A program made the position numbers and the translations under genes. The notes beneath the pieces are model-generated. The model was not told the DNA's origin, searched no databases, and worked only from the letters and a program-made list of their open reading frames with translations. A stretch of 40,407 nt of DNA from Lentinus brumalis (lineage: Eukaryota; Basidiomycota; Agaricomycetes; Polyporales; Polyporaceae), in assembly GCA_001792895.1 (NCBI GenBank), contig MARA01000092.1, forward strand, positions 1 through 40,407, read 5' to 3'. The stretch's first letter is position 1. Each line of letters starts with the position of its first letter. This document shows, in pieces, positions 20,063-32,751 of the stretch.

Positions 20063-20545
20063 TGCGATGGTGAGTCGCACAGGCCTGAGCCTTTCACGGA
20101 CTTCGTGCACGCTCACGGTTGTCCAGGACGGACTCTCAACTCGCAGGCTCGCGTATCGCGCCCTGTGCGACTTCGGACTCATTGGCAGTCGCGAAGATCG
20201 CTATCTCCACACGCAGGCGAGCATGTCCGCCAGTTCAAGGTAACATCACATTCGATTTCATGCGGCACAGGCTGACATGAGGCTTTGACAGGGCTCAGAC
20301 GACAGCCCACGCCGACTGCACGAACGGCAGAGGTAAGTCTGGTTCATAGTATTCTGCGGTGATCTATCTACTGACTGCGAGTACTGCAGGTTCTCGGCAC
20401 TTCATGCGCCGGGAGGCATCCAGCCTCCCGCCATGCCCGGTGTGCGTAATCGCACCGTCAAGACATTCTGTACATCTCGGACCACCCGCCGCCCCGACCA
20501 GCCCGCATCCCGCCACACGCAAGCAGTCCGGCAAGCAAGCTATAG

Positions 20546-21519
20546 TGAGTAAGTAGTTGCTGCTAGGTGCGCGAGAGTCGCCGGCCACCGACTTGTTCTC
20601 CCGTCTTCCCGCCACCGCGGCTCCTCGCAGATGCCCGGAGCACGCCTGTGTCTGCGGTGCGCTCCGGACCTCTGTGTCCAGTGTCGGTTCTGCCGGCCTT
20701 GTGAGTCTGTCCGCCGGGCGGCGTGTTTCGACTCGGTTTGGCCGTGCCGTCAGGCTTCGTATGGCTCCGGAGTCCGGGAGAGTGGGACGCTCGTGCTCGT
20801 CTCGTTCAGATGCTGCTTGCATAATGCGTCGGCAAGACGTGCGGAGACCAGTGCGCAGCGCACGAGTTTCCGGTCTTCTTGTTTGAGCGTGGCGTTACGG
20901 AGCTTCGAGTCGACGCCGTCCGGCAGATTGCGAGTTCTTGCCGTCGACGGTGTCGCTGTGTGAGTTTGGGTACCGCACCCGTTTGGTTGAGCCGGAGAGC
21001 CGGGCAGTTCTATTGCCCGGGCATGCACCTCACGGGCGGTTGGAGCGTGTCTTGACGGTGTGCGCGCCGTGAATGCGCCGTTCCGTCGCATGCCGCACCG
21101 TCGAACGCAGCGAAGATGGTCGCGGGCTTCGTTTCAGGACGTCCGTGCAGAGTTCCGACTAAGGGGAGAACGTGAGCATGACACGCAGAGATGGCCGGGC
21201 AGAGCGGACGCACCCATGCTGAGAGCTCGCGCCTTGTCCCGGAGTATACGCACGCGTCCGGCGCGGTTGAGACCGAGTGCCCGAGCTCAGTTGAGTCTGA
21301 GATAGCAGACGGCGCGGGCGGTTGATGCTCGGTCGTCGAGATACGGCCGGTCGGTCCTCCTGCCCGCGGAGGCAGTCGACGGCGTCGAGGTCGATGTTGA
21401 GGAGTCGCCTTCCAGCTGCCAAAGCGTGTTAGGCGGAGTCGTGAGTACCACAGCCTTCCCCCGGAGTGATTTGGAGGCAGCCGGGGAGACGTACCGGCCG
21501 GGAGAGCGGTGGCGAGTCC
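20546..21519. other. GC-rich stretch between G3 and the sub-repeats, unit 2
   Basis: This is the equivalent of about 9053-10045. The first 420 bp differ from units 1 and 3 by many substitutions and small indels; the rest is nearly identical to them. Frames remain open on both strands but no gene is supported. Confidence 0.5.
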
Positions 21520-22830
21520 GGGGCAGCGCACTGGCACGAACGCGACATTCGCGACCTCCTCGGATCCGCGCGAAACAGCCTTGATTCAATGCGCTAGTGT
21601 TCGCGTAGCCCGGGTCAACCGGTTTCGTGGAGATCCGGGGAGGGACCGCCGAGATACGGCCTGAACACTGACCTGGCGGGCAACCCGCTCGGGCTGGCCC
21701 GCGGACTCGATTTTCAAACCGGCCGTACCGGTGCGAAAGCGGTCGCACATAGTCTCGAGGACTATCACGCCGCGTTCGATGTGTTTTGCGGCCGTCCGGG
21801 TGCGGTGCGCGAGCGGGAGAGTCGGCGAGAATGGGCGGGCGGCGAATGTGCAATGAAATCGCACATTCGAGCGGTTTTGAGACCTGCTCGGATCCGCGCG
21901 AGACGGACTGGGTTGGACAGAAAACGTCCAACGTAGGCCGTAGGGCCGTGTTTGACGGCGATGGTGCGAGAACCGGGAGTGATACGGGGGTTCGAGTGAC
22001 CGGGAGTGACCGCTGGCCACGGTGATGACGAGATGGCAGAACTCGTCCGGGCGGCGCGCAGCGTCGTCGTGCACACGCTAGAGGACCAGTACGGAACATA
22101 CAAGTTGTCCGCCAGCCGTCTGGGTGCGGAAGACGGCCGGGAGAGTCGGCGCGAGCGGGCGGGCGGCGAAAGTGCAATGAAATCGCACTTTCGACCGATT
22201 TACAGACCCGCCCGGATCGACGCGAGATGGTGCTGGGTGGACGGGAAACGTTCAACGTAGCCCATAGCACCCGGTTTGACGGTGAGAGGGTGCGATTGGG
22301 GGAGATACGGCGGTTCGAGCATGCGGAGGTGCCCGCGGGCCGCGGTGACGACGAGGTTTGGGAACTCGTCCGCGCAGCGCGCAGCTCGGCCGTTCATAGG
22401 CGGGAGGACTGGTGCAGCACTTTTGAGGTGTCTGCCGGCCGTCCGGAGGCGGAGGACGTGTGGGAGAGTCGGCGGGAGCGGGCGGGGCGGCGAAAGTGCA
22501 ATGAAATCGCACTTTTGGCCGATTTTGAGACCCGCTCGGATCGACGCGAGAGGTAAACGCTTTGATGAGAAACGTTCAGCGTAGCTTGTAGCACTTGGTT
22601 GGAGGGTGATAGGGCGGGAACTGGATGTGCTAGGGCGGTTCGAGTAGACGAGGTTGGCCGAGGGACGAGGATGTCGAAGCGGTCGTTCCGGCTCCCGCAT
22701 GCTGTATCCAGCGTATCGGTGGAGCCGTTGACGTCTGTTTGTCGTGCAGTAGATGGCTCGGTCGGCGGCGTGAGCGTGCGTCGGCCGGGAAGTCGAGGTC
22801 GTGCTTGAGTGCGCCATTAAACGGCGACTC
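21520..22830. repeat. 324-bp sub-repeat array with stem-loops, unit 2
   Basis: This is the homologue of 10046-11356. Stem-loops are at 21844-21868, 22168-22192, 22492-22516 and 22807-22830, with the same 324, 324 and 315 bp spacing. The GGCGGGGCGG run before the third loop has one more G than in unit 1. Confidence 0.85.
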
Positions 22831-23823
22831 CGAGCGCGATTTCCGACCTCCTCGGATCGGCGCAAACCCGCTTCGGCCTGTCGCAGGGAGGTTCACGGGA
22901 GGCTGTGGGAGTTGCTTGTACGCTGATGCGGGGGATACGGACGAGTGATTTGGGAAATGGAGCGCGGGTTAGCAGTGAATCGACGATAGCACGACGTACC
23001 GTGCGCCGTTTATCAAGACAACAATATCCCTCGGTTCGCGTATTGTGCAGCTATCGAATGCGCCATGTTGCGCTTGTGTGCGGGCGAATGGGCGGTGTGG
23101 TATGCGATTTTGTCGCGCGCGCGCGAGCAAACACGTCTTGGCGGCGTGCGTCGGTTTGGGGCGCGTTCTGGCGTGTTTCCGACAATGAGAGGGTCCAGTG
23201 GGTTATGAACACGCGTGGATGGATATGTTGTGGTACGCGACTCGGGCGGACGAGTGGACGTGGGCGGTAGGACGCGATGTGAACGTGGCTAGGCCCGGCA
23301 GAGCAACTTGGACTATTGCAGCAACGCGTCAGTGTCATGTACGATATGTCTGAGATAGGGAGTACGCACCTGGCAAATTGGAGTGTATGTGCATGGCGTG
23401 GGCGTAGCTTGCCTGTGGCAGAAAGGTGAAGGGCAGCGGCGCGATACGGGTCTGTAACGAGTTGACATGGGCGTGAGCGATGTGTGCTAGCAGGCGGGAG
23501 GATGAGGACGGCAGGATCGAGCGACTAATCAGGCAACGGGACTTCCGAAAGCGTCTGCCCGACGCAGAATTTGCGGGCGCGCGACCCACTTTGACTCGAC
23601 TCTCTGCCTGTCATACTGCGGCGTGGATTCTCCAAGAGCTTGTATCATCAGGCTTCTGTTGCGCTCGCGGTGTCTCCCATTCCCGCGACTCTGTGGCAAT
23701 CTGGCTTGGATATGCCGTAGGATTGCTCAGACCCTCCGCCCCCTTGCCACCCTAGCCTCTCGTCGGCCGCCTCGTCCTCATCCTGACCTCACTCCTGGGC
23801 CGCATACTGGAGGAACCCTCACC
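22812..23823 (+). promoter_or_regulatory. Spacer and presumed promoter, unit 3
   Basis: This is the equivalent of 1-912. The (CG)6 palindrome is at 23113-23126. It has the unit 2 form of the variable block plus a further block of about 45 bp near 23421-23465 that no other unit has. The CT-rich leader runs to ATG 23824. No gene is supported. Confidence 0.5.
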
Positions 23824-26077
23824 ATGTCTGCCTGGAACGTGTCCGTGCTCACTGGCGCCACGTCCGACACCGAGCCGACTCTGCTCGTGAACTTCGGAAC
23901 CGCCAAGTACATCTTCAATGCAAGCGAGGGCATGGGCCGTGCATGGCTGCAGAGCCACCATCTATCAGGAAGACGAAGGGGCTTTTTGTGACCGCTGCTG
24001 GGACGCATAGGTGCGGTGGGGTGCCAGGTATGTGTTCGTCTTCATACGCGTCGTGTGGCAGAAGCTCTCCCGCTGCACATCCCTTAAGGCTACGAGCTGC
24101 TGGGTCTGTGTGGTCAACCGGCCAGTTGTCAGTATGAAGCGGAACCATGACCCTCCTTGACCCATCCCGAGCTTCGACTCTTCCTATGTCTGGGGCAGGT
24201 GTGATGTCTCCTGCAGGCCGCACTTGCCTCAGTCGCAGGAAAAGGGTCTCCTTAGTCTGATGCTTCTACACAAGCTGCGCCGTCAGACACCATGTCACAT
24301 CGCAAGTGGGCAGAGATGTCTCACAAACCAACTCGCAATTTGAGACTAGAGACTCTCATACTGCGTGGTTATCCATAGGGGATATCCTTTCAAATTGCGG
24401 GATGATTAGTGTGACGACCTCGGCCGGTCTGCGAGCCTCCAACCCGTAAGGCATTTAGAAGCCAGCTTGAATACAGTCGGGCGAAACATAGCAATCGAAG
24501 CAAGATGCGAGAGAAGAGCGGTCTGGAGGCTCGGAAGAGCCTCGGATTGCTACTATCTGAAGTCTGGGAGTCTGGAGAGGGTCTGACCCCTCTCCAGATT
24601 CATCCTTTGGAATCGCTTACTGTATGGGTCGGACGGGGCCTAAGCGAAGTCTGGAAGGATTGTCCAGACGAGGTCTGTCACGCTCGAGCTCCGACTTCCT
24701 CCGAGTTGGAGTCCAGAACTACTAAATTTGTGTCTCAATCCCTTACGGATAGTCGTCCACTCACGATGATGCTTTCACCGGGCGAACTGCCCATCAGTCC
24801 ATTGATCTGCCGGGCGAACAATCGACGTGACGCTGATATGCCGTGTCTATAGGCCTGTTGATGTTGTGCGCAGACGCGGCAGTGCCTGCAATCGACATTG
24901 TGGGCCCGTATGGTCTTATGCACTACCTCGCCACGATGCGTAGCTACACATACCGGTTCGTGACTCCTACTCTATCTGTGTCGCAAAATTCTCAAGCTGT
25001 GTGTAGTTCGACTATGGTTGTCAAGGCAGTCGAGGCACCTACCGCTCTGGTCAGTGCACAACCGGCCGCTTCGCCCTCCCCGGTCTTCAAGGACGAAAAT
25101 CTCTCGGTCTATTCGATACCCTTGTATCCTTCTGTCGACGGGGTCGATATCGGGGAGCCTTCGGCACGCCCACTCAAGAGGAAGCGATCGGCCTCTCCTC
25201 CCACCGCGTCCAAACGGTCCACTCCTCCACTCATTGACCGCGCTGTTGAGTCCACGTCCCCGTATCGCCTACCCTGTCCGTGCAGGCGCGGAGAGAGAAC
25301 TTCAACCCAACGAGCCTTACCGGCGCGGACGCACAGGAATGGCGGAAGCTTATGTTGCAGGAGATGTTCCCGATGCAGCCGCCACCGAAAGCGGACCCAT
25401 CGACATCGAAGGGGGCGAAGCGGAGAGCAAACGCACTCCAAGAACCCGCCGACGAGCCGCCGCCGCCGCAGAACATGACGTTCGCTCCTGACCGCAAGTA
25501 CGCGCGACTGCCCGGTCTTGTCGCCGGTGGAGGCGTCGATCCTGCGACGTTGCCTACGCTTGGCTACCTGTGCGTCGGTCCAAGTGTACGCGGCAAGTTC
25601 GACGTCAAGAAGGCTGAGGAACTCGGTGTTCGCGGGCCTTTGCGCGGGCGCCTGACCAAGGGAGAGACGGTTACCTTCGAGGTGGACGATGGGCAGGGTG
25701 GGAAGATACAACGCACTGTTCGACCTGAAGAGTGTGTTGGACCTAGCGAGGCACCACAGGTGAGTCTACTCGCGATGGGCAATGGGTTACACAACTTAAT
25801 AGTCGGCAGGCTGTTCTGATCCTTGACGTACCGACGCCTGCACACATTCCCTCTCTTCTCGCTTCATTCACCGACTCGCCGTTCTTCGCCAAGTACCGTT
25901 CCAAGGACGAGAACATCCGGAAGGAGCATCCTCTGCACGCCGTTCCTGTGCGTCGTGTGCAGCGTGCTCCCGGTGCGCCAGGCCCGAGTGCGCGTGCGGC
26001 GATCCGCGCCGATGCCCGATGCCCGATGCCCGATGCCCGATGCGTCTGTGCTGCCAGAGAAACAAACGAATCGTTAG
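23824..26077 (+). pseudogene. tRNase Z N-terminal half with intron insert and frameshift, unit 3
   Basis: Exons by homology are 23824-24027, 24853-25759 and 25810 onward. One T is missing at about 23960 (CACCATCTATC instead of CACCATTCTATC), which shifts exon 1 after about residue 46 and leads to an early stop. Intron 1 is about 825 bp because of the insert at 24059-24815. Unlike units 1 and 2 this copy has TTCCC after the EMF residues, so the central family-like block (about 25280-25500) joins the downstream KYARLPGL frame. An extra 7-bp GATGCCC repeat in exon 3 (26011-26038) shifts the tail so that it would stay open to 26688. Confidence 0.82.
24059..24815. other. Intron 1 insert in the tRNase Z fragment, unit 3
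   Basis: This segment of about 750 bp lies between the shared flanks CGTCGTGTGG and the sequence before the intron 3' end; units 1 and 2 lack it. Base composition is closer to even than the surroundings. I see no terminal inverted repeats, target-site duplication or recognisable transposase, so it may equally be an ancestral intron segment deleted from units 1 and 2. A perfect 10-bp inverted repeat (arms CTGGAGAGGG and CCCTCTCCAG, 24572-24597) occurs in this copy only. An open frame from about 24505 is not family-like. Confidence 0.6.
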
Positions 26078-26146
26078 GGAGTCACTGGGCAGATTACACT
26101 GGGCAGATACTGGGCAGATGGCACTGGGCAGATGGCTGGGCAGCAG
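26011..26146 (+). repeat. GATGCCC and GGGCAG short tandem repeats, expanded, unit 3
   Basis: There are four GATGCCC heptamers (26011-26038) and five GGGCAG-containing repeats (26083-26146), the largest set in the window. The extra heptamer changes the reading frame of the tRNase Z fragment tail. Confidence 0.85.
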
Positions 26147-26730
26147 TAGCGGTGGTTGGAATGGGACAGGAAGTGCGCACAGAAATTGTGTCGCGGGCAG
26201 GAGGACGGCAGGAGAACACACATGTACACTCGTCCCAGGAAATATATTTTTCTGCCCCCGCCGCTGCCCGTATGTCTGTTTTTCTGGGCGTCCTGCCTCT
26301 TCTGCATCTCGCCGCTAGAAGCTCGGAGTGCGTCTGCATCTGCATCTGCGGCTGCGGCTGCTCAGCGCTCAGCCCGCTGCCTCCGCTCCGTCCCTCCTGC
26401 GTCGTCTCGCTGGCACACCTCGAGGTTTCTGGAAATCTCTCGATTGCGTCTAGCTACGCGCAAGTACACTACGAGATGCCCTCCGCCGCTCGCTGCTGCT
26501 GCTCCTCGCCTGCTCTCTACCCCGCCGTCCGCCGGCCGACATCTCTCGCATCCGCCGCGCTGGCGGTGCTGGACACCGGCGACGTGCGCGTGGGACGTCC
26601 CCTCCGATATCTGCCGGGAAACAAACATCAGTATCCGGAAACCTCGCAGGAGAGCATCACGGATAGCTCACGCAAGTCCGGCTGCTGAGCCCGTCATCCC
26701 GCTGCCAGCTTGATCACGGCAACTGTCCCG

Positions 26731-28961
26731 TTAGGATGTTCCCGGGGCTATGCGGACAGTGCCAGCTAGACGACTTGCGTGAAACTGCAGGGCGACGATG
26801 GTCAGCCAGCGCGAGCCTGGACACATCAGCGTCGATGACTCACCGGAGGACCATACGCGGCACTTCGTCTGCCCGCTCGCAACGCGCCGACGCTGCATTC
26901 GAAACAGCACCGTCGTACCAGCGTGCAGCGGCCAATTCGTTGCCGGGCAGCCTTCAGGACTGCACGCGACCTCGACCGGGCTATTCGAATGGCATGTCCG
27001 GATCCCGTGTATGTCGGGTACGCCCGGAACAGCTGAGAAAGAACAGATGTGAGTGCGAATTCTAGTATTGCCGGGAAAGGAGAGCGACTCACCAATCAAG
27101 ACGCTATTGCGTCGTCCAGACTCTCTGGCTGGCTTGCCGCTGCCATAGTGCCCGAAGACGGTCTTTCCAGCAGCCTGAGCAATTACGCGAGTGAGTACTC
27201 TCTGTATGTGCGTATATGTCTCAAATTCTGTCCGGAATGCTCACCTGCAATCCTAGAGTGGAGCGCAAGAGAAGAGTGGCAGCGGACTGCCTGCCCGCTG
27301 CTCCGTGCCCGGCCACATCAACAGCGCCATCTTAGGATGCGTCGTTAGCGGCTTCAAAGAGACGAAATGAAACTCTGTACTTACGAGCTTGCGTGCCATA
27401 AGGGAGGCAGAGCAGAACCGCATTCTGCGGTTCCTGGCCTGCCACTGCACAGATGGGCGCCTGCAGAGACAGGCGCGATTCGCCTTCTGCGAAGGCCGCT
27501 GCCCGTCTTCCTTTCCCATCCACCATCACCCCGCGCTGCCGGACCGCTCTCCCTCCCTCCCTCCGTCGATCTCATGGTCTTCGACGCATACAGCGACGAT
27601 CTCGCTGCAGCACATTCAGCTGAACTCAACGTAGGTCAGATTCTGGCAGGACTCGTCGACTCAAATCGGTACGTACCTCTATCTCATCACACCCGGCGAC
27701 GATGTGCGCATTGTGCGCCGACTTGACGTGCGGAGATCGCGCTGCCAGACTGTCGAGGTCCGAGTCTAGGTCAGTTGTCGACGACGAACGACAGCGGCGG
27801 CAGAAGAGGTGAGTCATACATACCCGGATGCTTCAAGGGACGAGGACGGCGACGGCGACACTGGCTGCGTCTTGTTCGCGGAGCTTGTCTGTGGGCTCGC
27901 TGTCTGGGATGGACGCGTTCTGGAAGAGAAAGGTGAGCGTGCGCTTCGATTGCCCTCGACGCGTGACGTCATGCATCCGAAAGAGGCAAGTCGCACGGCT
28001 GTGAGCGCGGACTGGATGCTCTGTTCGCGTCTTGAACGGACTTGCTCGTCTTCTGTCGCGATCTGGGCTTGACGACTTGCTGCTCTGACTTAAGCTTGCT
28101 GGCGACTACTGGGAGCGTCTGGACACCGCTGCGCAGGACCTCTGCTCGTCACGGCGTGCTGCTTCTCGAGCAGACCTCACTGGCAGTCTGCTGCGTCGCA
28201 AACCCACGTTAACAATGTACGATCCGACGCTAGGTACGTCCCAATACTTACTTGCGCGAAGTAATAGGTCCAGGACGCCGTGCGTAGCCCTTTGACCCGC
28301 TCTTGCGCTGCTCACAGCGGCGGCAGATGTCTTCGGCAATGTGCACGTCAACGTTGAAAGCGAACAGGTGAGCAGGTGCACGACGGCCGAGGATGGGAAT
28401 GATTTACCTCATGCCTCCTCGGCCCCAGAACTCGTGTTGAGGTGAGGAGACACTGGCTCTTATCCCATGCGCTGGTTTGCGAACGTTGCCATGCCAAGAG
28501 GTCCGTGGCTTACGCAGGGAGCCCGACTGAAGCTTGCCGCGGGAGCTGTTCGTCACCCGGATGGCAGCGGTTGCCGCCGTAATCCTGTAACCGGCGACGA
28601 AGGAAGGTCAGTCAACCCAGGTCGATTGAGATGTATACGCGCAGCAACGCGCACCGCGACTACGCTCACCTCTAGAGAATCGCGACTTTTGACATGCGTC
28701 GACGCGTCGCTGATGTCAATCTTGACGTGGGCATGGGCCACGAGCTTTGCTTCACGTAGACTGAATTCCCGAGGCTGAAGAAGATGTGGTGAGTGGATGA
28801 GACAGGAGAGGGAAGGCAAAACTGCGTGCTGACCCACGGCGCGGAGGACAGCTGACTAGCAGTGGGATCTTGAGTCCTGCGCTCGACGGTGCCACGGTGC
28901 AGCTGGAGTCGGTAGTGGCGAGGTCGGGAGGTGAATGGTCTCGGCCGGTGGGCGGGGACAT
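26731..28961 (-). pseudogene. G2 copy with frameshift, unit 3
   Basis: This is the homologue of 3085-5287. An extra T near 26938 (GGCCAATTCG) breaks the large Cys-rich exon that is continuous in units 1 and 2. The serine/proline-rich exon near 27840-27930 has a 4-base insertion (as in unit 4) and a shorter end compared with units 1 and 2. Splice sites are otherwise kept, as is the in-frame TGA. Confidence 0.4.
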
Positions 28962-30870
28962 GGTGAGTAGTAAGGTTGAAGGAGGAGCCTTGCTGTCGAG
29001 TCGAGACTCGACTCATTCTGCCGGTAGATGTCCGAGCTAGGAGGTAAATGATGTGTAATAGATCGAGGAGTCAATGCAAGCTGGTTTCCAAAGAGATACG
29101 AACGTAAGCGTGAGCTAGGTCAGGCTATCTGGATATTCCGTGGGAGCGTGCGGCGCAGAATCTCGCCGCAGCTGCTGAAGAAATAAATTTGAGGTTACGT
29201 GATAGGTGCAAGGTGCTTCTGTGCATGCACGACACAACGGAGCGCTGGTAGAACTTCCCTAAATCTTTCGAGGGCAGCTTGGGACTTACGCTAGCCTAGT
29301 TCATAGTAGAGACCTGTGTTGCCCTGGTGCTCTACTGCACACAAAGAACTCTCACTCAGACTGAGGCTCATTAACTATGGTATACCTCTACAAGACTGCA
29401 GGCTTGCAGTATGGCAATGGATGGGATTCTGCTGAATGTGCAGTCCAAGGGAGTGGTTGCCCACGAGCATGGGACCCTTAGCAACGAGGAATAATACGTA
29501 CCATGCTTCGAGAAGGTACTGATCGGTACCCACATAAATTCCGCGGATGATGTCGGACCTCGGCCTACCTCACGGGAGCTTGCATGCTCTACAGTACTGA
29601 TTCCTTGTATTGTTCCTGCAAGCTGACAGCCTCTAGCGGTGGTGAGTAGTATGCAGGCAGGAAGGGCATCCCCATGAGATAGACGGGGATGGTACCTGCT
29701 GGATGAGTGGCTCAAGTGCGGTACACAACAGTCCAGACCAATCAGCGGGCGAAGCTGTCATTACAGCCGCCAGGGGAGCTTCTGACCAACTTGGGCAGCT
29801 TCGGCATCTGAAATCAAGGGTAAAACGGTGTGGCGTGCGACGAGGTCATGCCGGGATCAGGGCCTGGATCATTCAGGCCCAGATGGCGGCATGGACATGT
29901 CCACGAGAACCTATCAGCTTTTGCTGAATGCTTATCCCTCGCGCATAAAATATCAGTAGCAGCACACAGTGCTGACATGCAGATACAATGTAGACTATGC
30001 TGCACTTACATTGAAGGCAGGCATATGATGCAGGAGCTTGGATGACTGAAGTCTTGAAAGCAGACCCCGAGAGTTCACAATTTAACAGTGTAAGGATTGA
30101 GAGGTAAGCCCAGTAGAAAGAGCTGCAGAATGCGAGATCTGCTCCATTATGGCACAGTAAGCTCCTGAAATTGGGTCGGAGGACGGACGAACGGGAGAAA
30201 GAGGCCGGATTCCGCGTCGGGAGACTCGGAGTTGTTGCCAGAAGAGGTGTCGAGCGAAAAAGGCAATGTAAGCGCTCTTCGAAATCGCGACCTTCGCCAA
30301 TAGCGCGCGTTCGTTCCGCTCGTTCTGCTGTTGCAGACACAGCGCGCCCAATCATGAATATTGAACCTAAAGTAAGATATCTACTAGCTAATACATGGTG
30401 CAGGGCTGTAAGACACTCTAAATCTGCAGTATCGGTCGAGCAACGCTCTGCTGTAGGCTGCAAGCCCAGGCATCGCACATCGCGAGGCCTCTTGATCAAG
30501 TCTTTGACTTGTGGCGTCAGCGTCTACAGCCCGTTAAGCCTGGCCAGCTCTGGATACTGCAAGTACTCCGAACTGCCCTGGAAATGCACGAAACACCGCG
30601 GAACGCTCGCTTTCAAGGACCCTGTCCTCGTCCCTTCGTGCGCCGACTGTCCGACAAAACTTGGAGCCGGAATACAACCATCAAGTTCTCAGCGCCTCTA
30701 TTACGTTGAGAACATCTTCTCTGAGCCGAGACAGCTTTGTTCGTCTGGAACTGCGCTAGTCGTTCTGCTCCGTCTGGCTGCGCCTGCCCTCGCCCGGTCT
30801 CACCGCCTGCCCTCTGGTTGGTCGGCGACCCCGCATGCTCGTGCGAACCTGAGACGTTCAACAAGTTAAA
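28962..30870. other. Lower-GC intergenic segment, unit 3
   Basis: This is the equivalent of 5288-7175 and is very close to unit 1. Private changes include a small insertion (AAATAAATTTG) near 29180. A plus-strand frame at 30171-30869 is open only because of local indels. No gene is supported. Confidence 0.5.
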
Positions 30871-30912
30871 GTTCTGGAGCCCGTGACTCGCAGGTCCAGA
30901 ACATGTATAAGT
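30871..30912 (+). promoter_or_regulatory. Inverted repeat next to a TATA box, unit 3
   Basis: This is an exact homologue of 7176-7217, upstream of the G3 copy in unit 3. Confidence 0.6.
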
Positions 30913-31405
30913 ACCCCGTCATCTCGACGACGCCTCTCGCGCACCCGTACCCATTCCCTCACGTTCCCTCCATACCCTCCCCCATACTGGGTGGTCTCCA
31001 ATCTCCCATTTATTGCACACTAGTATACATTCTGCTGCTATACCCTCCTCTATTGCCCGCTTCTCCTTCGTGCTTCTAGGTACCATGTCCCTCCGAGACT
31101 ACTATGCAGGCGTACATATATGTACTTAGTGCTGTTTGTATCACGACTGTATTTTTGGTTCTTCGTGTCTTCTCTCGAGTTCCCTCCTCCTCCTCTCATC
31201 CGACTAGTATATCTCCCTATCCGACACACCCACCCTTGTATTCGCCCTCCTTGTTCTCTCCGAGCCCTGGGTCATCACCCTAGCTCCTCCACTCTCCTCA
31301 CTACGCCATCCATCCGCATACCAGAAAGCTGACAGGTGAGATTCTGCTCATTCTCGTATATACTACAGCTTTGCTGAACGTCTGATACAGCTGCAAATTC
31401 TCAAG

Positions 31406-32239
31406 ATGTTGCTTGCAAAAGGTACGCTTTCTACCATGTTCACTCGTTGATCCTTCAAGCTCGACTAACATCACCATCTCCGTAGACTCAACGCGCTACT
31501 CCAGCAACGGAGTATTACCGTCCTCCAGTTCCCTCGCCTTTGCTGACCTCATGCTCGTCCTAGCTGGTTGTAGTTGGTCTTCGTACCTCCCAGTCCCACC
31601 CGATCACGCTACCAGGTATGTCGAGGTGAGCACAACATCGCCCGGGCCCGTCTATTCGCGGCCCTCGTAGCTAACCAACATCTGTCAGAACACCATCGGA
31701 TATCGTTCTTAAGTTTACCACGACGGACTTTATGCCTCGGGACCAGGCAGCTTTGTACATCGGTGCGTTACCGCTCCGAGTACTGGAACAGCGCTGACAC
31801 GCTTCGTATTCACAGAGATGTCGCCGGACGGATACGTAGCTGCCTCCATCGACTCGACGACTATCCAACGACTCTCATTGGAAGGTACGTTGACTCGGAC
31901 AAGCTTTTCGACGATGTCTATGCCTGACTCTGACATATCAAGGCCTTCGACCGAGCTCGACTGCAACTTGGTCCGACATGCCGGTTGTACTCGCTATACC
32001 ATGGTATGGTGAGCATGAATTCATTCATATCTGCGCAGCAGGCCGCGGCGATTGACTTCGTGACCATTGCAGTTCTGTGCACCGGCAGGACGTCAAGCCA
32101 TACGAGCAGACCCAGTAACTCGCTACTAGTAGGACGCACAAGCAACGGACTTCCCGGTCAGCTCGAAGGACGACTGGGACCCACGTTGGCCGCTCTCGCA
32201 GCACTCCAAGGATCTGTCGGCCACGCTTCGCGCGAATGA
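31406..32239 (+). pseudogene. G3 copy with one extra base, unit 3
   Basis: This is the homologue of 7709-8541 and nearly identical to it. An extra T near 31714 (AAGTTTACC) shifts the exon equivalent to 7992-8064 just after the shared in-frame TAA. Downstream exons continue to about 32750. Confidence 0.4.
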
Positions 32240-32751
32240 TGCGATGGTGAGTCGCACAGGCCTGAGCCTTTCACGGACTTCGTGCACGCTCACGGTTTGC
32301 TCCAGGACGGACTCTCAACTCGCAGGCTCGCGTATCGCGCCCTGTGCGACTTCGGACTCATTGGCAGTCGCGAAGATCGCTATCTCCACACGCAGGGCGA
32401 GCATGTCCGCCAGTTCAAAGGTAACATCACATTCGATTTCATGCGGCACAGGCTGACATGAGGCTTTGACAGGGCTCAGACGACAGCCCACGCCGACTGC
32501 ACGAACGGCAGAGGTAAGTCTGGTTCATAGTATTCTGCGGTGATCTATCTACTGACTGCGAGTACTGCAGGTTCTCGGCACTTCATGCGCCGGGAGGCAT
32601 CCAGCCTCCCGCCATGCCCGGTGTGCGTAATCGCGCCGTCAAGACATTCTGTACATCTCGGACCACCCGCCGCCCCGACCAGCCCGTGTCCAAGCGCGTC
32701 CCGCCACACGCAAGCAGTCCGGCAAGCAAGATCTATTGGTGAGTAATCGCT

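Larger units (their letters stand above)
11338..22811. repeat. Tandem macro-repeat unit 2
   Basis: This unit is collinear with unit 1 and of similar length (about 11.47 kb). It carries private changes: a 69-bp tandem duplication (16623-16755), a 29-bp tandem duplication (17388-17445), a cluster of single-base deletions between about 16650 and 18550, and a clearly divergent stretch at about 20540-20960 where units 1 and 3 agree with each other. It shares with unit 1 the short version of tRNase Z intron 1. Confidence 0.97.

Noticed and set aside
24059..24815. A defined transposon in the tRNase Z intron
   Set aside because: There are no terminal inverted repeats, target-site duplication, long terminal repeat or transposase/reverse transcriptase motif; it could equally be an ancestral intron part lost from units 1 and 2.
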